Of a stretch of DNA of 64,000 bases, positions 22,901-34,528 are shown piece after piece (position 1 is the first letter of the stretch; each line of letters opens with the position of its first letter). Position numbers and translations under genes: made by a program. The notes under the pieces were generated by a model. That model was not told the origin of the DNA, did not search any database, and worked only from the letters and a program-made list of their open reading frames with translations. The stretch comes from Craterostigma plantagineum (lineage: Eukaryota; Streptophyta; Magnoliopsida; Lamiales; Linderniaceae). The DNA lies in NCBI GenBank assembly GCA_027422505.1, contig JAPQWV010001078.1, forward strand, positions 1-64,000, given 5' to 3'.

Positions 22901-23299
22901 GTAAATGACCCAAAAAAAGAATTTGACGAAAATACTCTTTGCTTTATTTTTTCCAGCGAAACTCATGACGTGCTTTTTTTGTCTAAATATAAAGCGGTAT
23001 TTTTTCCTTCAGTTTATGTTACACAGTTACATCATATTGTTACTTTAGAAAACAGAAGAGTTATTTTTCACTAATATTGTGTTACTTTGTTATTGCAAAA
23101 CATTATCAACAGATTTTTTTTTCGAACTCATTTTTCTACACTAATCGAGCACAAAAAATTCGATTGACCCATCCAAACAATTCGACATGTCATGTTGGAT
23201 TCTTATGATATTGACGATGCACGATGTCGAATTTGCTTATCTAATTAGGGTGCAAATTCGAAAAATAGTAAATCGAATCTAGATTTCGACATAAATTCG

Positions 23300-25905
23300 A
23301 GGTACCCATGAGAAATTGAGATCTATTTGACCTTATTAATTCAATAACGACGTGATTGATGCAGTTTTCATCTGTTTTTTAGTGTCGTTTGTAATTTTCG
23401 TTTTATCCTTTCGATCCATTACTTGTATACAGCATGTGTTATTTACGACAGACAATGCTTTATTACCTTTCAGCGACGTGTTACTTATAAGTCAAAATTT
23501 TTATTAACCATAAGACATTTTTTATTTTTGGCTATGTTATAAGTATTTCTTTTTTACACGATTTAGGAAAAATATAATATACGTTTCTTGCAACTAATCG
23601 GTATAAATAGAGGTACCATGAGAAATTGAGGTCTATTGACCTTATTGAGTCAATGACGACGTGATTAATGCACTTTTCATCTTGTTTTTTAGTGTTGTTT
23701 GTGATTTTCGTTTTATTCGATCATTACTTGTATACAGACTGTGTTACGACAAACAATGTGTTATTACCTTGCAGCGACGCGTTACTTCTAAGTCAAAATT
23801 TGTTATAACTATAAGACATTTGTTATTTTTTGCTATTTTATAAGTATTTCTTTTTTACACGATTTAAGAAAAATATAATATACATTTCTTGCAACTAGTC
23901 GCTATAAATTCGATGTACCCATGAGAAATTGAGGTCTATTTTACCTTATTGAGTAAATAACGACGTGATTTATGCAGTTTTCATCTGTTTTTTAGTGCCG
24001 TTTGTGATTTTCGTTGTTTCTATCTCGATCCATTATTTTATACAGAATGTGTTATTTACGACAAACAGGCGTTATTATTTTTCAGTGATGTGTTATTTCT
24101 GAGTCAACATTTGTTATTATCCTGAAGACGTTATTTTCTGGATAATTTTGTTATCTTCTATACGCTAGGGTTTTTGGGTAGTTTTTGGGGTTTAGGACTT
24201 ACGGGTTCGAGGTTAAGATTAAGGGCTTACGACATGAAATTTTGGGAGAACGATCCACGACTTGTGCAGTATAAGATACAACCGTAAAAAAATTTTGGGG
24301 TTCGAGGTTTAGGGTTTAGGGTTTAGGGTTCGGACTTCGGATTTAGGTTTTGAGCTTAGTATTTTGTATTTGTGGTCTATAATATTATTAGTACTTAATG
24401 TTGACGTTTGAACATGTTTGTGGTGCAATTTATAATGTTATGTTCCATTGAAAGAGGTGATAGTCTATGTTTTGCAATGGAGGACTACATGTTTATATAT
24501 CTATTGAGATCAATCAATATTCGTGTATTGACATCAAATTTTGCCTAATGTGTATTTTTAAAGGAATGTGGTGATTAAACTTCATCAAATTATATATTTA
24601 CATGAACATCCATATTAAACATCCAAAATAAAAGTGTATTTTTGTACGAATTAATCGAATTATTGACGTGGTACTAAATAACATTTACGAGGTATCAGTA
24701 TTGATCAGTGTGTTATTAATTGAGTTCAAGTTGTTTTTTTTAACCTAACGTGTGTTATTATTTCCAATTAATGTAGTACAATTTTTGAGAAAGTCCTGTA
24801 AATATGCTCTGACAATTCTGTTAAATTCTCTGACGGTAGAAACTTCTAGAATGTTCTCAATGAAGTGTTTTTTTACATGTATATGTGTTATTTTGTGTGT
24901 AAACTGTTACTCACTTAAAAAACGTTTTAGTCTTAGAGAAAGCTAAAATTTTCTCAATTGTTACCGACTTACTTTTTCTTTTATATTAAGACTCGTTTGA
25001 TTCGATTTAATCTTTTCAGTTGCTTTTACCTTGTTCGGCCGTTAAAGTTGATATTGAATCGATTTCTGGACGAATTTTTGATTTGGGATGGAAGCACGAA
25101 TTCATTCGATACATAAAAAATCCGTCTTATTAGTAGATCCATCTGAAATTGAGGACGGGGAAACTTTATTTAGTCACAAACAATGAGATATATGCAGTTT
25201 TCCATCTGTTTTTAGTGTCGTTTGTGATTTTCGTTTTTTTCTTTCGATCCATTACTTGTATACAGACTGTGTCATTTACGACAAACAATGCATTATTACC
25301 TTTCAGCGACGTGTTACTTCTAAGTCAAAACTTGTTATAACCATAAGACATTTGTTAGTTTTTGCTATGTTATAAGTATTTCTTTTTACACGATTTAGGG
25401 AAATATAATATCCGTTTCTGCAACTAATCGGTATAAATTCGAGGTACCCATGAGAAATTGAGGTCTATTTTATCTTATTGAGTCAATAACTACGTGATTT
25501 ATGCAGTTTTCATCTGTTTTTAGTGTTGTTTGGTGATCTTCGTTCTTTTTCTCCCGATCCATTGGTTGTATGAGAATGTGTTATTTACGACAGACAATGC
25601 GTTTATACCTTTCAGCGACGTGTTACTTCTAAGTCAATCAGTTATTAACCATAAGATATTTGTTATTTTTTATGTTATAAGTATTTCTTTTTTATACGAT
25701 TTAGGAAAATATAATATCCGTTTCTTGCAACTAATCGTATAAATTTGAGGTACCCATGAGAAATTGAGGTCTATTTTACCTTATTGAGTCAATAACGACG
25801 TGATTTATGCAGTTTTCATCTGTTTTTAGTGTCGTTTTGTGGTTTCGTTCTTTTTCTCCCGATCTATGGGTTGTATACCAGACTGTGTTATTAACAATAT
25901 AGGAT
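23300..25905. repeat. Interrupted tandem array, unit about 305 bp
   Basis: Units open with GAGGTACCCATGAGAAATTGA and end with TTGCAACTAATCGGTATAAAT. Starts are at about 23300, 23611, 23912, 25142 (partial), 25441 and 25747 (partial), giving periods of 300-311 bases. Conserved internal words include ACGACGTGATT.ATGCAG, TTTCAGCGACGTGTTACTT and CATAAGACATTTGTTATTT. About 1 kb of different sequence (24130-25140) splits the array. Confidence 0.85.
24308..24328 (+). repeat. Interstitial plant telomere-type repeat (TTTAGGG)3
   Basis: Three perfect TTTAGGG heptamers within the non-repeated interruption of the 305-bp array, preceded by TTCGAGG and followed by TTCGG. Degenerate relatives (GGGTTTAGG, TAGGGTTTTTGGG) lie at about 24170-24200. 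Confidence 0.9.
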
Positions 25906-26240
25906 CTTTCTTTCTAATGTAAGATGTGGTATTTTGTGTGACGATTTGTTATTTACTAGAAGAGATGTGTCATACGTCGTCAAGTGATTTGGATAAACAA
26001 AAAAATTAAGTTAGCTCCGGCAGCCTGTCGCCTAGCCTGTTGCCTCCTTCGAGTTCTACACGACGACTGGTCAGGGTCGGACCTTGTCTGCTCACGAATG
26101 TCGATTTATATGTGGAAATGAGCTTGAAGATTAGCTCGCTCGTTGGAGAAGATGATGGCAAAAGTTTGTAAATTTCGCATCGGTTAGGGGTAATATGTCA
26201 TATCGTGTAGTTTGGGTATTTTTCTTTAAGAATTTTGAAA

Positions 26241-27160
26241 GCAGGTCTTCATACTAAATGGAATTTGATTGGGCCTGAACACTAATTGAAAATAGTGACC
26301 GAGACGTAAGGTTCACAAGTCGATTCTTGGACGATTCTATTCCGAAGGCTTGGCACAAAACTGCGATTTTCTTCAGGCTATCACCCACAAACGGATGGAC
26401 AGACAAGACACTTTCGCCCATGTGCTTGGTTGGATCCTCAACTAGCCATGTGATGCCAACCTGTATAAGCCATCTTCTGCCATGCTGTGCCAGCCTGGGC
26501 ATAATTAATCCGCCACATGTGCTGCCAGGCTTTACTAGGGCCTGACGCGTAATTAACCCTTAAATTAATACCAATAGTTATAGCGTGAAAAAAATGGACT
26601 GTGCAGAGCACTTCTGACCACGTGCTGCATATGCTGTACGGACTAGCGCTTTGATTTTTTTTTTTCTAGGTTTTTCTTCGCTGACCTGGCAAAACGAATT
26701 TAGATGGCACTTTTATTTAAAAAGAACAGATCGAACAGAATAAAATGATAACTATAGTTTTTGGGACACCCTAGTGCATAAAATAAAGTTAATTATTATT
26801 AAATAATTTTCATAAATAATGTGCTAAAAATAGGACTTGGTAGTTCTAATGCTATTATGAGGGTACATGGTTTAATAAGATTTTTTTTTAATTTTTTAAT
26901 AGATGTATAAAAAATCCGATTGGTCAATTGAAACAGGGCGATTAATTATTTATCCTAGCCACCCCTTCTATTATACTGCTACGTTCTTGCACACCCGATG
27001 TGTGTACTTAAATATATAAAAAGAACTTAATTGTAGAGGCATAGTACAATAAATAAAAAACTATAAGATATGAAATACTTAATTAATTAATTACAAACGA
27101 AATTAAATTGCAAATAAATTATACACCAAATTGTGGCAGTTTACATACATCCCAAATCAC
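26241..27160. other. Intergenic, no gene recognised
   Basis: Short open frames at 26254-26545 on both strands show no family features. From 26700 on the sequence is AT-rich. Nothing here can be named. Confidence 0.4.
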
Positions 27161-27169
27161 TTACTAATA

Positions 27170-27680
27170 ATATATGGGCGATAAGTCCTTCTCTCTAAAT
27201 TGTTCTCTCCGAAACCCTAGCAAAACAATCTGCCCGCCTCCCTTCTTCCCTCCCTTTCTCTTTTCCCCTCCTCCTCCACCTCCATCATTAATGATGCTGT
27301 GGGAGGTTCCATTTCCACTTTCTCTGTTCTTTCTTTTGTTTCGTTTTCTATATAAGAAAATTGTCTTGTAGCTCCGCTCCACCTTTGCTCGCCGCCTCCA
27401 CCGCCTCCGCTCGCTGCCGTCTCCGCCTCCGCCAGCCGGCCTACCTCTACCTTTGCCAGCCGCGCCCACCCCGACGCCCGGCTCGCCTGCAGTCTATCGC
27501 CGACATCCCCTCCCCCACCGCTGTCCGCCCGCTGCCCGCCGTCTGCACGGCGCCCGCCTTCGCCACAGCCTCGAGTGTCCCCGTGTGGGGACCTCATCTC
27601 TCACGACGTGAGGGTCGGGAGCCTTTTTTCCTAGTGGAGCCATCAGGTGAAGACAAAACCCAGACGTCAAAGGCCAGGTA
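27170..27680. other. GC-rich, pyrimidine-biased island of unclear origin
   Basis: A CT-rich leader-like stretch (27225-27300, with AAACCCTAG upstream) followed by GC-rich sequence full of CCGCC/GCCTCCGCC repeats. Long open frames occur on both strands, as expected for such composition, and neither resembles a known protein. It could be the leader and first exon of a lost gene, or a gene fragment next to the copia remnant. Confidence 0.35.
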
Positions 27681-27885
27681 AAAGAAGATCGAAGTCAATT
27701 GCAATGAGAAAGATATTTGGGAAGTCTGTATTTTGTTGTATTCAATTGACGTGTTGCTTACTTATATACAGCTGACAATTCCTAACTAATGCTCACGAAC
27801 TAATTATAAAGAACAAAATAACACTTAATAACCAAAATGTGAAACAGATCAATAGTAAGTGGTCTTCAGTGAACTCGTTCAAGGT
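27680..27885 (-). repeat. Copia 3'-end repeat, copy 1
   Basis: A block starting AGAAGATCGAAGTCAATTGC and ending GAACTCGTTCAAGGT, repeated with about 85-90% identity by eye at 28897-29105. It includes the last pol codons and presumably the start of the LTR (minus orientation). Confidence 0.65.
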
Positions 27886-28800
27886 AGCGCAAGACATGCT
27901 GGGCTGCTTCCAATGGGAGAGGTGTGGTTTGTGAACAAACTGGCTAAGTTGTTGAACGGCATAGGTAATGTCTGGTCGAGTAAAATTGAGATACAACAGA
28001 CGCCCAATTAACTTGCGAAACTGAGAACCTCCTAGCAATGGCAATGAGGCAGTCGAACAATCCAACATGTGTGTGTCACGAAGAATGTCCGCAATATATT
28101 TCTTCTGAGAAGTGTGGATGCCTTGAGAAGTTCGGTTGATCTCCATTCCTCGGAAAAACTTAGCATGACCAAGATCTTTGATGGTGAAGTCTGATCAAGA
28201 AAGTCTTTCACACGCTGTAACGGGAGTCATCCGAGCCTCTACGAAGAACATCGTCCACATAGACAAATAGAAATATCTGAGAAGTTTCTCCGAACAAAGT
28301 AAAAAGGCAGTGATCATGCGCAGATTGTGAGAAGTCGAAGTCGTTGAGTTCAGAATTAAATTATTCATTCCATTGTCCCGAGGCCTGCTTCAACCCATAT
28401 AGAGATCTCTTGAGCTTACAAACCTGACATGATTGTGCATGTAGATAGCCTGGAGGTGGTTTCATGTAAACGTCTTCATCAAGATACCCATGAAGAAAGG
28501 TGTTATTTACATGAAGCTGGTGTAAATTCCAACTTTTTATCGCAACAATGGTGTAAACCCATCATCATTACATTTAATTCTATAAACCCACTTGCAGCCA
28601 ACTAATCTTTTCCCATCTGGCAGAGGAGTTAATTCCCAGGTGTTTGTCTTCCAGGGCTTCTGTCATAGCGCTCCTTCATACTAGACAGTTTCGAGATGTC
28701 AATGGTGTGGATACAATCATCATCCATGATTATCTGATCCATAAAGCTGGTAATCTTCCTTGCTCAACAGCTTCAATCTAATTTTGTTCATCTTATTCAG
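27690..28800 (-). pseudogene. Ty1/copia reverse transcriptase remnant
   Basis: Minus-strand frames give copia RT blocks in order: an MKPPPGY motif (about 28465), [14 protein letters not shown] (about 28410), a YVDD active-site block (about 28260), then SQKKYIADIL and GRLLYLNFTRPDITYAVQ...QFV (28100-27930). Stops and frame shifts separate them, and protease and integrase are missing on the 5' side. It is a dead 3' fragment of a copia pol. Confidence 0.85.
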
Positions 28801-28896
28801 GAATCTCCGTTGTGAACTCATCGATTATCGATGCATTTAAGGTAAGATCGTAGTGTGATAGAAAGAGAATCAAAATTTCTCCCGCTCGGATAATAG

Positions 28897-29105
28897 AGAA
28901 AAGAAGATCAAACTCAATTGCAATGAGAAAGAGATTTTGCAAAATTTGTATTCTGTTGTATTCAATTGACGTGGTGCTTACTTATACACAACCGGCAATT
29001 CCTAACTATTGCTAACGAACTAATTACAAAGAACAAAATAACACGTAATTAACCAAAATATAAAACAGAGCAATAGTAAGTGGTCTCAGCGAACTCGTTC
29101 AAGGT
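28897..29105 (-). repeat. Copia 3'-end repeat, copy 2 (second, truncated element)
   Basis: Second copy of the block at 27680-27885. Because it extends into coding sequence at its 29105 end, it is not simply the partner LTR but the end of another element, cut off where the LINE tail begins. Confidence 0.6.
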
Positions 29106-29109
29106 GGTT

Positions 29110-29337
29110 TATATTGATACTCCTTCAAAGAGTATCGTAGATTTAGCCTAATTGCTTTTTTCTGTTATAGGTTCTTTAGGTCTTGATCGTAGATTATGAT
29201 GTTCTGTTTCCTGTCGATTTTTGCCCCTTGTGGACCCTTTTCTCCCCATGTGGGTTGTTGGTGCTCCTATGTGAGCATTGTTCTTCCGTACCGGTGAGCA
29301 TTGTTATTAATACAAGCTATCGTTTGGAAAAAAAAAA
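29110..29337 (+). mobile_element. LINE 3' tail, 5'-truncated, with poly(A)
   Basis: Sequence typical of the plant L1 3' end (a GT-rich stretch, TTGTTATTAATACAAGCTAT) finishing in a poly(A) at 29328-29337. No coding part remains. Start is approximate. Confidence 0.5.
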
Positions 29338-29676
29338 CCAATTATATAATAGTATAGCTATAGATAATAGATATCTCCCCCGCCATGAACTTATTCCCCT
29401 CAGCCCTTCCTACTATGTCTTGTAACTAAATGTTGTTTCATGTCATTATATGACGTGTAAGGATGATATACATACACTATTTTACATCTATCTAATCTAG
29501 CAATTAGCAGTTGACACGTGGTAAATTGCTTCATCCAATCACAAAACAATATTAATTAATCCATTGGTCCCATATGCAATATGTTGCGAATTTGATGATG
29601 AACTGTTGTGTCCATGTGCCTTATACGAAAATAGAAAGCTCTACACCAGTATTATTTGCCTCTATCCATGATATAG

Positions 29677-29710
<34 letters not shown>

Positions 29711-29800
29711 ACACGTGTGAATATATCTCTCCCTAGCCTTATCTCCATCTATCGTATCAAGCGTGATACTCGAACTATGTCGGAAGCCATGGACACTTCA
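29338..29800. other. AT-rich spacer with (TA)n microsatellite
   Basis: A TA-dinucleotide run lies at about 29675-29711 with a single break. The remainder has no recognisable gene or element. Confidence 0.6.
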
Positions 29801-29849
29801 ATTTACTTTGAATCAACGGCGGAGGGTGCATCGGGTGTGATGCAACCCC

Positions 29850-32800
29850 ACGATCGCCATGAATCTCCTAATTTGGAACTGTCATGGTTTGGATGGTAGC
29901 CCGACAGTCCATCAACTCGGTATCCTAGCCCGAGCTTATCGCCCCGGCGTGATTTTTCTAAGTGAGACCAAGTGTGGGAGATCGCGCCGTGAATTCGTCC
30001 AAAACAAACTTGGCATGCATGGTTTTGGTGTTGACGCGCATGGTCGGAGTGGTGGTTTAGCACTATTTTGGGATCGAAGTTTTGACGTCAACCTACTTTC
30101 TTATTCACGTTTTCACATTGATATCGAGATTGTCGATCCAGACCCAAATAAAAGCTGGCGTTTCACTGGTTTTTATGGTGATCCAAATACAGGAGCCCGA
30201 AGAACAGCTGGAATCTTCTTCACCAGCTAAGCAGCGTGGTTCAGACAAGTGGCGTTGCGCGGGGGATTTTAATGAAATCCTTGACCAGAAGGAAAAAGAT
30301 GGGGGACAGGAGAGACCCTTACGACAAATCGAGGACTTTCGAAATGCTATGTTATGTGCGGGCCTTGTGGATTTGGGAAGTGACGGTGACCCGTTTACCT
30401 GGTCAAATAAAGCTCTGCATCCGTTCACGATACGAGAGAGACTTGATCGTGCATGTGCGACCTCCGCTTGGTTGTCTCTTTTCCCGAATGTGAGAGTTAG
30501 CAACATTCGAGCCTTGTATTCTGATCATCATGCGATCGTTGTTCAAAATGACAACCAATATACACTTTTTGAAACTGGTCGTCGACCTTTCCGCTTTGAA
30601 GCTCGGTGGACGCATGAGCAACATTGTGGCGAAATCATCAAGGAGATTTGGACGGATGCTACAAGGAAATCATCGCACATGGGGGACCTCTTGAATACTA
30701 GCAAAACGGAATTATCAAAATGGAGCAGAGTACATTATCGGTGGGGTCCGTCAACAATTACGTTGCATGAAGAGAAAATTAAACAGCTACAAGCCGGGCA
30801 AATATCTATGAGCAACCGTACGGAAGAACATGCGTTGTTGAGAGAATTTGATCAAATTCGAAAACAAGAGGAGATTTGTTGGCTCCACCGCAGCAAGGTC
30901 GATTGGTTGAAGAATGGAGATCGAAACACTCGCTTCTTTCATCGGAAGGCATCAACGAGACGAAATACTAATCGAATACGTCGTATTCGTAATCGGAACG
31001 GTGACTGGTGCGAAACAGATCAGGCTATTGAAACGGCTGTTAGTGATTACTTTAAAGAACTTTCAAGTCACAATGTCCTATCCCGTCAGATATAGATAAA
31101 GCTACTCGGGCAATTCCAGCAACGGTTACAAGCGAAATGAAAGAGGCTCTTCTTCGGCCGTACACTACGGAAGAGGTGTTGTGATGCTCTCGCAGGTATG
31201 TTTCCATATAAATCGCCTGGCCCTGATGGTTTCTCGCCGATTTTTTATCAAAAATATTGGGATATTGTCGGGGAGGAAGCATCGTGGTGTATCCTAAATT
31301 TTTTGAATTATGGCATATCATATCCGGCAATACACGACACTCATATCGTGCTAATCTCAAATTGTGTAAACCGTGAAAGCCTGTCTCAGTTCCGGCCTAC
31401 TAGTCTATGTAACGTCCTATATCGCATTGCTTCTAAATGTGTAACCAATTGACTAAAGGGTTTTATGGACTCTATTATCTCGCAAAGCCAATCAGCTTTT
31501 ATACCTAATCGCTGATTACAGATAATGTCCTTATAGCTTTGAAACCATCATGCTATGAAGCAGCGAAAGAGAGGTCGAGAGGGCTCGTATCCCTTAAACT
31601 GGACATGAGTAAGGCGTACGACCGAATTGAGTGGCCGTTTCTGCAACAAGTGCTCTATAAGTTAGGTTTTCATGAGAGTTTTGTCTCTCTTATTTCTCGT
31701 TGTATATCTGGCGTTAATTATTCTTTTTTACTTAATGGGAAATGTTTTGGTCGATGTACCCCTCAACGAGGCCCGCGCCAAGGCGACCCCCTTCCTCCCT
31801 ACCTCTTTCTATTCTGCGCCGATGCTTTCTCTTGTTTATTGCAGGATGCAGAACTTCATGGGGAACTTAAAGGTGTTGCCGTATGCCGAGGTGCCCCGAG
31901 GATCTCTCATCTTCTCTTTGCAGACGATATACTTATATTCACGAGGGCAACAATGGGAGATATGGAAGTGGTAACACGAATATTGGTTGAATATGGGTCG
32001 GCTTCTGGACGGGAAGTGAACACCGCAAAGTCATCGATGGTTTTTTCTCCAAATGTACGTGACGATGTCCGTAATAGCTGTCGCGCGGTTTTTTGGAGTT
32101 TTGCCAAACACATCTCAAAACATGTACTTGGGTCTACCCTCGTGGTGGGGCGAAATCGACGAGAGATCTTCGCATTCAATCGTGATCGAACGTGGAAAAA
32201 GATTCGAGGGTGGTCCGAGAAGCTGTTATCACAGGCAGGAGAGAGGTTCTCATCAAAGCTGTCCTTCAAGCTATCCCCACGTATTCGATGAGTTGTTTCA
32301 TGCTTCCAACATCTCTCACTCAAGATATTCAACGTTTAATGGCGAAATTCTGGTGGTCGGCATCGGATAACAGAAGATTCATTGGATGCGGTGGGAGAAA
32401 ATGTGCACACCCAAGTCACGAGGTGGAATGGGCTTCCGCGATATCAAGAGTTTTAACTTAGCGATGTTGGCAAAACAATTATGGCGGTTTCTTTTGAGAC
32501 CGGATTGTCTTCTTTCACAAATTACAAAGCGAGATACTTCCCTCACCGGAATATCCTTGACGCCGATCTCGGCAAGTATCCATCTCTAACCTGGCTGGGA
32601 TATTCTCGGCATGCAGAGTCGTTCGAGCGGGATTTAGATGGCAAATTGGAACGGGTGTCTCTGTAAAAGTATGGGGGGACCCTTGGTTGCCTCGTGACCA
32701 ACTAACGAGACTCGTGACGACGATCAGAAATGGTCTTGAAGATCTACGAGTTAGTGACCTTCGTTCTGCAACATCGGGAAACTGGAACACTTCACTTATA

Positions 32801-33939
32801 AATGCGCTTTTCCTCCCCATAGACGTGGATTCGATCCTTGGATGTCCCACGAGCGACACGATTTGCCCTGATAAACGAGTTTGGTCTTTCTCTAAAGACG
32901 GCCTCTTCTCGGTTAAATCGGCATATCGGTAGCTCTGCAATTTCTTTGTGATACGAATCTAGCTTCATCTTCGAATCCAGAGTTATGGAATTTCATCTGG
33001 TCCGCCGACGTCCCTCCTCGAGTTCGTCTACTCGCATGGCATATTGGGCATATCTCCTCCCTACAGCTGTTAATCTCTTTAACAGACGATCTCTTGCGAG
33101 TACGATGTGCATGCGCTGTGGTTTTGGGCAAGAGGATGCTCAGCATGTATCTACAAAGTGCCTCAGCTCTAAGGAATTCTGGTACAAATCATCGCTGCCC
33201 TTTGCCGTAATCCTACGCTTTCGAGACTCAGCGGAAGAATTGCTACGAGATGTCCATAAGAAATTGTCCACAACGGACTTCGCGACGTTCCTATGTTATT
33301 GCTGGTCCTTATGGGATATGAGAATAATTTCATATTGGGGGATAAAGTATTTCTGTGGATCGAGCAATCTCTCGAGCAATAGGAATGTTCTACGACGAAG
33401 GGAGGACACTCATACCACTGATGAAATTCCTGGGAGATGGATAAAGCCGAATGGTGGTTTTATCAAGTTAAACTTCGACGGGGCGCTGCATCAAGAGAGA
33501 CGATCTGCATCAGCAGGGATAGTAGCCCGTGATTCTAATGGCCTTTGCATTGGATGGTGGTCGAGAGCTTTTCCCGACTTTTTTGAGCCTGAGGTGATTG
33601 AAGCGATGGCAGCTAGATGGGCCATTTACGTCGCACGTATGAAACGATGGCCATGAGTGATCATCGAAGGAGATTGTCAGACGATTATACTTAAGCTTCA
33701 GAAACACTGTTCTTCATCGCTCTCAGCAGGGTGCATTCTCCAAGACTGTATCTCGATGGTACCATATTTTGAGTCGTTAGTTTTTCTTTTGTTAAAAGAC
33801 AATATAATTCCGTTGCTCATTACTTGGCCAAGGATCTAGGCTATGTTGGAGAGGGTTGTTCTCCACCATCTCAGGTCATGGTTAATCTTGTATTTGCCGA
33901 TAATTTGGAATGAAATTCGCCTTCTTTCAAAAAAAAAAA
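29850..33939 (+). mobile_element. L1-type LINE with RNase H, ending in poly(A)
   Basis: A single non-LTR retrotransposon. Domains run in order: apurinic endonuclease, reverse transcriptase, zf-RVT zinc-binding segment, plant-type RNase H. It closes with a poly(A) at 33929-33939. No ORF1/gag-like part precedes the endonuclease, so the copy is either 5'-truncated or belongs to a lineage with a short leader. No convincing target duplication was found around the poly(A). Confidence 0.88.
29859..33839 (+). pseudogene. LINE ORF2 (endonuclease / RT / RNase H), frame-shifted
   Basis: ORF2 makes the endonuclease nick and primes reverse transcription there. Endonuclease: MNLLIWNCHGL and SETKCG (29859-29990), GGLALFWD, FTGFYGDP, then GDFNEILDQKEK (30260). 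RT: YKSPGPDGFSPIFYQKYW (31205), LKLDMSKAYDRIEW (31600), QRGPRQGDPLPPYLF (31765), HLLFADDILIF (31905), with the FADD catalytic pair intact. zf-RVT: NLFNRRSL...CMRCG...DAQHV (33070-33150). RNase H: IKPNGGFIKLNFDGA (33445) with the first catalytic Asp, and EGDCQTI (33665). About eight frame changes and a few stops interrupt the reading, so it cannot act as written. Many breaks may be base-level sequence errors. Confidence 0.87.
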
Positions 33940-34139
33940 CTTCAAACTCGATTCGCGATATGTAGAAAAGAAGAAATTGAGGTTTTCTTGCATGTCAAAT
34001 TCTAATAATACACATAAGAAATAAATATAATTTGTTTCTCGTGTGAATTCGTGGCGGATAAGGATTAGTGGCCTTGGCAAAGATTCGTGCCAATCCAGTC
34101 CTCAGCCACCGCAGGGTAGTGGCCTCGGCAAAGGTTGGG

Positions 34140-34528
34140 GGTTCAGTTTACGGAATCTCTCCCAATGATTTCCACTCGATCAGGTTGCGGGGAGGAACGG
34201 TGCTCAGATAAGCTTCGATGATTAATCAGATCACTGATCTGGTCTGACTGTCGTTGGATCAATTCAGTCAGATGATGGATAGTGTCACGTTCGCGAGTCG
34301 AGGACTCAGGTTCGTCTCCGTCGACTCGTTTCTCCAACAAACTTGCGTCTAGGTCTACCCCTTGACATTCCCGAATGCTAGCTATTACACATAAACGAGC
34401 ACATATCAGATCACATAGCCACATCAAAACAAGTAACACTTACATGCAAGGCTGGTTTTTCTCCCGGCTTCTGAGCGGCAGTGCATTGGACAGTCTTCAG
34501 AATCTAAAGCCTAAGCTCTGATACCACC
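34140..34528 (-). pseudogene. LTR retrotransposon 5' internal region and gag start, truncated
   Basis: Plus-strand GCTCTGATACCA (34515-34526) is the complement of TGGTATCAGAGC, the initiator-Met tRNA primer-binding site, so this element runs on the minus strand. A frame at 34439-34143 reads GVDLDASLLEKRVDGDEPES and HHLTELIQRQSDQISDLI, as at the start of some Ty3/gypsy gag proteins. The element is cut off at about 34140. Confidence 0.6.

Larger units (their letters stand above)
22910..26240. mobile_element. Non-coding repeat region, unclassified, containing a tandem array
   Basis: A 3.3-kb AT-rich block with no coding capacity. It shares unit sequence with 36300-37400 (for example GAGAATTGA...TTGACCTTATT.AGTCA), and both blocks finish near a GAAGA.AATGGCAAAA motif followed by a GGxxAATATG string. 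That makes two copies of one non-autonomous repeat family likely. I could not find clear terminal repeats or a target duplication. Confidence 0.4.

Noticed and set aside
24308..24328. A chromosome end or true telomere
   Set aside because: Only three heptamers, with ordinary sequence on both sides.
27164..27597. Two overlapping minus-strand frames rich in Gly and Arg
   Set aside because: Expected from GCC/GGC repeat composition; no conserved motif on either strand.
27680..29105. The two 205-base repeats as the LTR pair of one copia element
   Set aside because: The right copy runs into pol coding sequence at its outer end, so it must come from a second, truncated element.
29675..29711. TA run as a promoter TATA element for the LINE
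   Set aside because: It is a simple dinucleotide microsatellite; plant LINEs use internal promoters.
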